NCBI GenBank assembly: GCA_964477685.1
Contig: CAYZHK010000004.1
Span: 1 to 39,417, forward strand
Source: JACTUC01 sp964477685
GTDB lineage: Archaea; Thermoproteota; Methanomethylicia; Methanomethylicales; Methanomethylicaceae
DNA length: 39,417 bases
Direction of reading: 5' to 3'
This document shows, piece by piece, positions 33,793-39,417 of the stretch. Every line of letters begins with the position of its first letter. Position 1 is the stretch's first letter. Position numbers and translations under genes: made by a program. Below the pieces are notes generated by a model. It was not told the DNA's origin. It did no database searches and saw nothing but the letters and a program-made list of their open reading frames with translations.

Positions 33793-34752
33793 CTATGCCT
33801 TCTTTGCTGCTATGCAGGTCATGCGCGATATCCTGACGGCCCTGTCAGCCACCTTACTGGCCGACTCGCCAATAATGTATGTATTTGGCTCAATGCCGAA
33901 GCCACCCTCGTCGATTATGACCTGGATGCCCTTGTCCTTCCCCAGTGCCCTGTCGGCGAAACGGAGCAGCTGGTCCTCCCCTCCTTGGCCCTCGCCCTCC
34001 CTCCTGAGAACAGCGCTCTTCAGGTTGAGTTTCCTGATGGAGTCCATGACCCCTCTGTCGTACCTGATATTGATCAGGGCCCGCCACTTGGGGTTCTTGG
34101 TCATGACCACCAGCAGCAGCTTCGCGAGGTGCCCCGATGCCCCGAACTCCGGGCCCATCATGGACCTCACCTTCCCCCTGATCTTGGCAAGGCGCCCCGG
34201 AATGCCAGCCACGTCGGCTATGCCCCTTGCATCCGCAATACCCATCACAATGTTCGAAAAAACCTGGGGGACCATGTCATAGAACTCTGGGGTGCTTTCC
34301 AGAACAGATACGGCGCATCTCATCTCGCTGAGCACCCCCCTCCTCGCATCGGAGATCTCCGAGAGGCTCATGTGGAGCTGGACACAGATCGAGCATTTCT
34401 CCTCCTCCAGCTCCGGTATCTTGGATTTGTGGGCCAGGCAGATCGCTCCACCCCGCCTTAGGCTAAGGCAGATCTCACAGACATAGTTGATGAGATCCGA
34501 GTGGTTGAGCTTCTTGGATGCCATCTCGGCCGCCATGTTCTTTGATAGGCTCTGCAGATGGTCGTGGCTTAGCGGTGGCGCCGTCAACTCAACCTCGCCA
34601 GTGAGGTATCCACTCACGGCCGCCTGGGTGACCCCTAGGTTCTTGGCAATCCTCGTCTGTGTCCAATTGTAGTTGGAGGCCAGCTCCCTTGCCACAAGGA
34701 TCCTCAGAGCAGGCAATACCGACCTTACAGTCAGTTCACAGGGGGGATTCAA
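33793..34752 (-). CDS. thiR: ThiR-like thiamine regulator: HTH plus ThiN domain
   Basis: The 319-residue protein joins an XRE-type HTH (about 18-52, WTQTRIAKNLGVTQAAVSGY), a cysteine-rich spacer (Cys92, 95, 105, 120, 123, a likely metal site) and a C-terminal ThiN-like domain from about 150. The latter resembles the ThiN half of the divergent thiDN gene (VAGIPGRLAKIRG beside VCGIPGRFHAVGG). Archaeal proteins of this layout repress thiamine genes and sense thiamine phosphates. The TTG start at 34752 follows GGTGA by seven bases. Confidence 0.88.
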   Translation of the reverse strand: MNPPCELTVRSVLPALRILVARELASNYNWTQTRIAKNLGVTQAAVSGYLTGEVELTAPPLSHDHLQSLSKNMAAEMASKKLNHSDLINYVCEICLSLRRGGAICLAHKSKIPELEEEKCSICVQLHMSLSEISDARRGVLSEMRCAVSVLESTPEFYDMVPQVFSNIVMGIADARGIADVAGIPGRLAKIRGKVRSMMGPEFGASGHLAKLLLVVMTKNPKWRALINIRYDRGVMDSIRKLNLKSAVLRREGEGQGGEDQLLRFADRALGKDKGIQVIIDEGGFGIEPNTYIIGESASKVADRAVRISRMTCIAAKKA

Positions 34753-34770
34753 GCCTAATTCACCATAAGT

Positions 34771-34802
34771 AAGTTATTTAAATCATTATATTGTTAATAA
34801 AG
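34771..34802. promoter_or_regulatory. Divergent promoters of thiR and thiDN
   Basis: GATTTAAATAACTT read leftward (34784-34771) is the likely thiR TATA box. ATTGTTAATAAAGG read rightward (34789-34802) is the likely thiDN TATA box. The two overlap closely, so one bound factor could control both genes. Confidence 0.5.
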
Positions 34803-34820
34803 GTAATGTCTGGATAAGCA

Positions 34821-34860
34821 ATAATGGCCATGCCCCCAAAGCGGCATGGCGCTTCATTAT
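34821..34860 (+). promoter_or_regulatory. Hairpin/inverted repeat in the thiDN leader, candidate ThiR operator
   Basis: GCCATGCC at 34827-34834 and GGCATGGC at 34843-34850 form a perfect 8-bp inverted repeat with an 8-base loop. It extends, after a 4-base bulge, by ATAATG (34821-34826) pairing with CATTAT (34855-34860). It lies at or just after the predicted thiDN transcription start. A DNA operator or a regulatory RNA hairpin are both possible. It does not resemble a TPP riboswitch. Confidence 0.5.
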
Positions 34861-34873
34861 CTTGGTGGGTAAT

Positions 34874-36229
34874 ATGCCTCGGAGGATACCACGGACGTTG
34901 ACCATAGCAGGCTCCGATTCTGGAGGTGGGGCAGGCATTGAGGCAGATGTGAAGACCTTCTCAGCCCTTGGTGTCCACGGGTCAGTGGCCATAACTGCCG
35001 TCACTGCCCAGAACACCATGGGCGTGTCTATGGTCCATGAGGTACCAGCAGATGTGGTAAGGGGGCAGATACAAGCCGTTCTCGGGGACATCGGATCAGA
35101 CTGCACGAAAACCGGCATGCTATACTCATCTGCAACCATCAAGGAGGTTTCTTCCCTTGTTGAGTCATACCGGTTGAAGCTGGTGATAGACCCAGTCATG
35201 GTAGCCAAGTCCGGTGCCCCCCTCCTGAGGGCCGATGCCCGTGAGTCGCTCATATCTTCACTCATACCCCTGGCCGAGGTTGTCACCCCCAACCTGGACG
35301 AGGCCGAGGCTCTGACTGGCATCAGGATAACCTCCTCAGAGGAATCGAAGGCAGCTGCTTGGCGTATTGTCGATATGGGGGCAAATGCCGCTGTGGTCAA
35401 GGGTGGCCACCTCAAGGGCCCTCCCGTGGACGTCCTCTGTTCGAGGGGAGGGCGACCGATGGAATTCGGGGGCGAACGGCTCCCTTCAGGGACTACCCAC
35501 GGAACGGGCTGCACCTTCTCGGCTGCCCTCACTGCCCTTCTGGCAAAGGGAGCTCCCCTGGGGGAGGCGGTCCGTGATGCAAAGGAGTTCGTTGCCTCAG
35601 CTATGGAGTTTGGCCTCCCCGTGGGGAAGGGCATCGGTCCCGTCGAGCCCCTGAGTATGCTCCGGATAGATGCCGAGCGCTGGAAGGTTTTTTCCAACAT
35701 GGTGGACGCCGTCTCCCTCTTGGAGTCAACTGAAGGCTTGACGAGACTCTCTCCGGAATGCCAAGTGAACATAGCGATGTCTCTACCACCCCCCTACGCA
35801 GTCGACACGGACTCCGTGTGCGGCATACCGGGGCGTTTCCATGCAGTGGGGGGGAGGCTGCATGCAATGTTCTGCCCAGCCTTCGGCTCTTCAAGGCATG
35901 TCGCTAGAGCGCTCCTGGCCGCAATGGGACATGATGACCGCGTAAGGGCTTCTATGAACATCCGCTGCTCGAAGGATATACTGGCCGCCGCCAAGAAGCT
36001 TGGATACTCTATAGGCAACTACGACCGGAGCCGGGAGCCGGCCGAGGTTAAAGCGGCAGAGGGCGCATCTATCCTGTGGGGGGTCGGCCAGGCAATAGCC
36101 AGTGCAGGCCGGGTACCGGATATCGTCTACCACACCGGCGACATCGGGAAGGAGCCCATGATTAACATCTTCGGCAGTGATGCAGTTGACGTGGCCGTCA
36201 AGGCCATCAAGCTTTCAAGGCTTTTATAA
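34874..36229 (+). CDS. ThiD-ThiN fusion: HMP(-P) kinase and thiamine-phosphate synthase
   Basis: The 451-residue protein joins an N-terminal ThiD kinase (about 5-260: LTIAGSDSGGGAGIEADVKT, VDPVMVAKSGAPLL, GTTHGTGCTFSAAL) to a C-terminal ThiN domain (about 280-451: GIPGRFHAVGGRLHAM, DIVYHTGDIGKEPMI). ThiD phosphorylates hydroxymethylpyrimidine twice, and ThiN, the archaeal replacement for ThiE, couples it to the thiazole phosphate. Thiamine diphosphate is needed by the Ior and Por enzymes nearby. ATG at 34874 follows GGTGG. Confidence 0.93.
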   Translation: MPRRIPRTLTIAGSDSGGGAGIEADVKTFSALGVHGSVAITAVTAQNTMGVSMVHEVPADVVRGQIQAVLGDIGSDCTKTGMLYSSATIKEVSSLVESYRLKLVIDPVMVAKSGAPLLRADARESLISSLIPLAEVVTPNLDEAEALTGIRITSSEESKAAAWRIVDMGANAAVVKGGHLKGPPVDVLCSRGGRPMEFGGERLPSGTTHGTGCTFSAALTALLAKGAPLGEAVRDAKEFVASAMEFGLPVGKGIGPVEPLSMLRIDAERWKVFSNMVDAVSLLESTEGLTRLSPECQVNIAMSLPPPYAVDTDSVCGIPGRFHAVGGRLHAMFCPAFGSSRHVARALLAAMGHDDRVRASMNIRCSKDILAAAKKLGYSIGNYDRSREPAEVKAAEGASILWGVGQAIASAGRVPDIVYHTGDIGKEPMINIFGSDAVDVAVKAIKLSRLL

Positions 36230-36250
36230 TCGTTTGACCAGTAAAAATCC

Positions 36251-36781
36251 CTACTGCATCCATGAGTACATCGTCATTATCTTAGCCCTCAGGAAATCGA
36301 AGTAACCGCTCCTTAGCTCCTCTATGAAGGAGTTGAGCTTCGAGATTGGAACCACAAGGACGCCTCCGTTCTCGACGATCATTTCTTCGTAGAGCGTCAC
36401 AATGCAGGGGACAAGGGTCACCTCACCCCATCCTCCGATGTCGATGCCAGGGATCTCCTGCGCCTTTTCCCCAAGGTTCACTGTCCTCCTGAGTTGGGCT
36501 AGGGAGGCTGCCCTGAGGGCGGTACCCTTCCCAGGTCTGAGTCCCCAGTGCTTGCAGTCCACGGCAACCAGCCTGGGCCTCTCCAGGGCAACAACATCCA
36601 CCTCGTAACGCCTCTTCTCATGCGAAAACCTGAGGTTCCTCAAAGTCCGGAAGCCATTGGCCTCAAAGGCATCCGAGACGACCCCCTCGAAATCCCTCCA
36701 CCCTAGGTCCTTGGTGGCCTCTTCCAATGGGATCCCTTTGTGCAGCATTGAAGACAACTCTTCGAGAGAGGGCTTTCCCAC
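36251..36781 (-). CDS. Restriction-endonuclease-fold protein
   Basis: The 176-residue protein shows a PD-(D/E)XK pattern: WRDFEGVVSDAFEANGF, then EVDVVALERP and VAVDCKHW (acid, acid-x-Lys). This is the layout of Mrr-like and archaeal DNA-repair or defence nucleases. The C-terminal part has no known domain. No methylase or other defence gene is nearby. It starts 12 bases after the nadE stop and is probably cotranscribed, so a housekeeping repair role is as likely as defence. Confidence 0.7.
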   Translation of the reverse strand: MGKPSLEELSSMLHKGIPLEEATKDLGWRDFEGVVSDAFEANGFRTLRNLRFSHEKRRYEVDVVALERPRLVAVDCKHWGLRPGKGTALRAASLAQLRRTVNLGEKAQEIPGIDIGGWGEVTLVPCIVTLYEEMIVENGGVLVVPISKLNSFIEELRSGYFDFLRAKIMTMYSWMQ

Positions 36782-36793
36782 GAGACCGCCTCC

Positions 36794-37582
36794 TCAGTCG
36801 CCAATCTCTGCTATGGGTGGCATCTTCAGCTTGTGGGAATTGGCCACCAGCCTGCTCAGCACCCTATCAACCTTCTCCTCCCATCCCTTCCCCAGCTCCT
36901 CCAGGAGCCTCTTCCTACCGCACCCTTGGTCGAGGTGGAGGTAGAGTATCAGGTCAGCATCCTCATAGTCTAGGCCCAGCTCATCTTCGGCCCGCTGCCC
37001 TGCCCAGAGCGATGGGCTGCTCTTTTTGTTAATGATCCTCTCTGGAACGCCTAGGTGCTTGGCCATGCTCCGCACCTGGGTCTTATACAGCCCGCCGATG
37101 GGGAGCATGTCCACCCCCCCGTCGCCATACTTGGTGAAGTAGCCCAAAGCAAGCTCGCTCCTGTCGCCGCTGCCGGCTACTATCCTCCCCTCGCAGTTGG
37201 CAAAAAAGTACAGGATGGCCATCCTCAGCCTGGCCTTCACGTTCCCCTCTGCCAGCCTATCGCCTGACCACGTTACAGAATCCATGAAGCAGGTGTGGAG
37301 CGGGGTGATGTCTATCGTCCTCTGCCTAAGCCCCAGCATGGCTGCATAATCGGCAGCGTCGCCCATGTCAACCGGGTCCGAAGCTACCTTGTCCGGCATT
37401 AGAAGAGCCAGGATGCGGTCCCCCCCGACTGCCCGAGTGGCGAGTGCAGCGACTACTGCTGAGTCAACCCCCCCGCTCATTCCAAGAATCACTCCCCCCC
37501 CACCTGCCTCGGTCCGGATGAACTCTATTACTCTCCTCTCGACAGACGAGAGATCTAAGGAGGGGGGTCCTTTGACTCGCAT
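36794..37582 (-). CDS. nadE: NH3-dependent NAD+ synthetase
   Basis: The 262-residue protein has the N-type ATP pyrophosphatase motif GMSGGVDSAVVAALA (P-loop SGGVDS), VAGSGDRSELALGYFTKYGD for deamido-NAD binding, and KKSSPSLWAGQRAEDELGLDY. It amidates nicotinate adenine dinucleotide with ammonia and has no glutaminase domain. ATG at 37582 is chosen because the upstream 22 codons would precede the likely TATA-derived transcription start. Confidence 0.93.
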   Translation of the reverse strand: MRVKGPPSLDLSSVERRVIEFIRTEAGGGGVILGMSGGVDSAVVAALATRAVGGDRILALLMPDKVASDPVDMGDAADYAAMLGLRQRTIDITPLHTCFMDSVTWSGDRLAEGNVKARLRMAILYFFANCEGRIVAGSGDRSELALGYFTKYGDGGVDMLPIGGLYKTQVRSMAKHLGVPERIINKKSSPSLWAGQRAEDELGLDYEDADLILYLHLDQGCGRKRLLEELGKGWEEKVDRVLSRLVANSHKLKMPPIAEIGD

Positions 37583-37616
37583 GGGAAATATCTCCAACGG
37601 ACTATTTTGAGCGAGA

Positions 37617-37627
37617 ATATAAAAGCT
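37617..37627. promoter_or_regulatory. TATA-like element between nadE and the membrane-protein gene
   Basis: AATATAAAAGC lies 35-45 bases from the nadE ATG on one side and about 46-56 from the ATG at 37673 on the other, so it could serve either or both. Confidence 0.45.
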
Positions 37628-37672
37628 TAAATCTGCGGTGCAATCCATGATAGGGCTGTAGGGGTATTGAAT

Positions 37673-37966
37673 ATGGCTTCAAAGGATCAGATGATTGGAG
37701 GAGTCATTTTAATTGTTGCATTGGCACTCACGATCTTCTACCTTTGGTGGCTCTTCCTCTCGCCGTGGGAATGGAGCTTCGCAGGATGGAGTTTCAGGAG
37801 CCTCGCCTTGGTTATACCAGTCCTGCTGCTTGTCGTTGGGATCCTCCTCATCGCTGCGTGGATAGGATACACCATGGCAACGACGCCCCCGCCAAAGCCA
37901 CTGGAGGAGATACCTGAGCTCTCCGGGTCGAAGGAAAAGGCTTCTCCGGAGCAAAAGCCCCAATAG
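37673..37966 (+). CDS. Small membrane protein with two helices
   Basis: The 97-residue product has two hydrophobic helices (about 8-30 and 39-65) and a proline- and glutamate-rich C-terminal tail. No family is recognised. ATG at 37673 is preferred over a TTG two codons upstream. It is followed by two further membrane-protein genes in the same direction. Confidence 0.6.
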   Translation: MASKDQMIGGVILIVALALTIFYLWWLFLSPWEWSFAGWSFRSLALVIPVLLLVVGILLIAAWIGYTMATTPPPKPLEEIPELSGSKEKASPEQKPQ

Positions 37967-37988
37967 CTAGGCGCCAATCCGACTTGGG

Positions 37989-38444
37989 GTGTGCTTCTTG
38001 GGGGAAAAGGCAATATTGAAAAGGGGAGTAGATAGGCCCACAGAACTCCTTATTGTGGTCATCCTGGAGGCCTTCGCAGGAGTGAGGTACCTGCTGAATG
38101 TGCTCCTGTCCCTCTCCGCGATAGCCTCATCCCCAGATTTTTCGTGGGCGCTTTATCTCCTGCTCATGCTCGTCAGCTTTCTCCTGGCCTACGGCCTATG
38201 GCATTTCGCAAAATGGGCCTGGGTCATAGCCTTGGCCCTCTCTATCTTGGGGGTGATCTCGACGGCCCCCATCCTTTTGATTACCTATACATCGTTGGAT
38301 CTGTTAATCGCATATGTACCATCCATAGCCCTGGATCTGCTCACCATTGCGCTGCTGCTAATGAAGCGCCTAAGGGGGCTCTTCTGGGGCACGCGATCTA
38401 GTGGGGACTTTGCACCTGCGCAGGCTCAGCCACAAAACCCTTAA
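37989..38444 (+). CDS. Membrane protein with about four helices
   Basis: The 151-residue product has hydrophobic segments near 20-47, 52-72, 75-95 and 100-127. It ends in a proline- and glutamine-rich tail, QAQPQNP. I do not recognise the family. No ATG fits. GTG at 37989 is the longest start and TTG at 38016 is a plausible shorter one. Confidence 0.55.
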   Translation: MCFLGEKAILKRGVDRPTELLIVVILEAFAGVRYLLNVLLSLSAIASSPDFSWALYLLLMLVSFLLAYGLWHFAKWAWVIALALSILGVISTAPILLITYTSLDLLIAYVPSIALDLLTIALLLMKRLRGLFWGTRSSGDFAPAQAQPQNP

Positions 38445-38471
38445 ATCGGATCCCCAACATCCCCACCTGGG

Positions 38472-39125
38472 GTGCCAGCTATATTCGACTTCACTGCCCT
38501 CAATCTCATTGGCGACCTCTCCTATGTCCCCCAGCTGCTCCTCATTGTCACTGGACAGATCTTTGCCATCCTGAATCCCATCAGCGTCCTCCCAACATTC
38601 CTCTCCATCACTGAAGAGATGGATCCAAGCGAAAGGCACCGCGTGGTCAGGAACTCTTCCGCCACAGTTCTAATCATTGCTTTGGCCCTCGCCATCGGGG
38701 GGAACTTCATCCTTAGCCTCTTCAGCGTAGGCATCCCTGGCCTTCAGATAGGAGGGGGCGTCCTCCTCATGGTGATCGCTGCCGAGATGCTCGGCGGGCT
38801 GCCGCGAACCAAATCGCTGGATTCCAGCGATGAGATTGCTGTGGTTCCTATCGCCACGCCCCTTCTGGTCGGTCCGGGAACGATGACCACAATAATTGTC
38901 CTCTCGGCGTCAGTCCCCATACTGGTACTGATTCTCAGCATACTCACCGTCACGACCCTGACCTACCTTATCCTGCGGTATTCTGAAATCCTGGTCAAGA
39001 TCCTCGGGTCCAACGGAACCAGGGCTCTGGGTAGATTCATGACCATAATCATAGCGGCCTTTGCCGCCCAGCTGATCTATGCAGGCTTGAGCGAATGGCT
39101 CAAGGGATGGGGACTGATCTCCTAA
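38472..39125 (+). CDS. MarC-family integral membrane protein
   Basis: The 217-residue protein with about six helices has the MarC features FAILNPISVLPTFLSITEEM and VVPIATPLLVGPGTMTTII. The family is widespread and its substrate is uncertain. Older names linking it to antibiotic resistance are not supported. The start is GTG, giving MPAIFDFTALN. A short leader with CCTTAAATCGG upstream may be the promoter. Confidence 0.85.
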   Translation: MPAIFDFTALNLIGDLSYVPQLLLIVTGQIFAILNPISVLPTFLSITEEMDPSERHRVVRNSSATVLIIALALAIGGNFILSLFSVGIPGLQIGGGVLLMVIAAEMLGGLPRTKSLDSSDEIAVVPIATPLLVGPGTMTTIIVLSASVPILVLILSILTVTTLTYLILRYSEILVKILGSNGTRALGRFMTIIIAAFAAQLIYAGLSEWLKGWGLIS

Positions 39126-39153
39126 CAGTGGTCTGGATCAACACTCCCCTTGA

Positions 39154-39216
39154 ATGGCTGAACGGCATACTGCGACGGACAGCCTCGAAAAGATCATCAA
39201 GGACAATGATATTTGA
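39154..39216 (+). other. 20-codon open frame, possible truncated duplicate of the next gene's start
   Basis: ATG at 39154 opens MAERHTATDSLEKIIKDNDI and stops at 39216, in the same frame as the FmdE-like gene. Its DSLEKIIKDNDI resembles DIDTMIQNDDLAGL near the start of that gene. It could be a short leader peptide, a decayed duplicate or chance. Confidence 0.25.
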
Positions 39217-39252
39217 GGGCAGGGACAGATCATACGGGTGGGAAGAGTGGGT

Positions 39253-39417
39253 ATGGCGAAGCGTGTGCGGGCCGATATTGATACGATGATCCAGAACGAC
39301 GACCTGGCAGGACTGCTCCGCAGCACGGCGCAACTGCACGGCCACTACTGCGGAGGTTCTGCCTTGGGCGTCATTGCTGCCCACTGCGCAATGAAGCGGA
39401 TGGGGGCCGTCAGCAAC
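39253..39417 (+). CDS. FmdE-like protein, N-terminal part, cut by window edge
   Basis: The 55 visible residues begin MAKRVRADIDTMIQNDDLAG and reach LHGHYCGGSALGVIAAH, the HGHxC motif of the FmdE family (formylmethanofuran dehydrogenase subunit E domain). The usual Pro after the cysteine is Gly here. The family binds a metal or molybdopterin-related ligand. Many members are not true dehydrogenase subunits, so the function is open. GTG at 39247 is an alternative start. The gene leaves the window. Confidence 0.75.
   Translation, partial: MAKRVRADIDTMIQNDDLAGLLRSTAQLHGHYCGGSALGVIAAHCAMKRMGAVSN

Noticed and set aside
34821..34873. TPP riboswitch before thiDN
   Set aside because: The leader is too short and lacks the conserved TPP aptamer sequences. 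Only a hairpin is present.
36251..36781. Restriction-modification or defence system
   Set aside because: Only one nuclease-fold gene is present, next to nadE, with no methylase or other defence partner.
1..39417. CRISPR array, transposon or integrated element
   Set aside because: No spaced repeats, transposase, integrase or flanking repeats were seen, and base composition looks even.

Overview
The window is archaeal chromosome, GC-rich by eye. It shows archaeal TBP, Cdc48-type AAA ATPase, archaeal GatCAB, TATA-like promoters 20-30 bp before starts, and ribosome sites of the GGAGGTGAT type. It carries a complete methyl-coenzyme M reductase operon (mcrB-mcrG-mcrA, 20710-24502) plus many methanogenesis-marker and MCR-maturation genes, so the host is a methanogen or a methane-cycling relative. 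The compact mcrBGA order without mcrD or mcrC, next to ADP-forming acyl-CoA synthetase, indolepyruvate and pyruvate-type ferredoxin oxidoreductases, recalls methyl-reducing Thermoproteota such as Methanomethylicia (Verstraetearchaeota). That placement is inference. Bathyarchaeia, Korarchaeia or Nezhaarchaeia are alternatives that a tree would separate.

Layout. 1-3591: fermentation genes (PfkB kinase fragment, acdB, iorAB). 3588-6780: gatCAB on the minus strand. 6936-16613: housekeeping genes (cdc48, an isopropylmalate-synthase-family gene, an AhpD-like protein, tbp), a porGDAB-signal peptidase operon, two unknown small genes and a gamma-carbonic anhydrase. 16741-20538: a winged-helix-like regulator, then a four-gene unit encoding a nitrate/sulfonate-type ABC importer and an XRE regulator. 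This unit reads directly toward mcr. 20710-24502: mcrBGA. 24526-32463: an MCR maturation and activation island with DUF483, a P-type-ATPase-like phosphatase, DUF2098, marker 2, AtwA, a stand-alone HTH protein, TfuA, YcaO and marker 15. 32542-36229: TGS GTPase, ThiR-like regulator and ThiD-ThiN fusion. 36251-39417: nuclease-fold protein, NadE, small membrane proteins, MarC and the start of an FmdE-like gene.

How the genes fit together. IorAB, Por and AcdB would ferment amino acids and 2-oxoacids to acyl-CoA, ATP and reduced ferredoxin, and MCR would act as the methane-forming electron sink. YcaO and TfuA would install the McrA thioglycine, and AtwA with marker 15 fits ATP-dependent reductive activation of the nickel cofactor. 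The ABC importer upstream of mcr is a good candidate for taking up coenzyme M or another sulfonate. The most interesting unit is this importer, its dedicated regulator, the mcr promoter with two inverted repeats, and mcrBGA, all within about 7 kb.

There is no CRISPR array, transposon, rRNA or convincing tRNA, and no gene-free stretch longer than about 180 bases.
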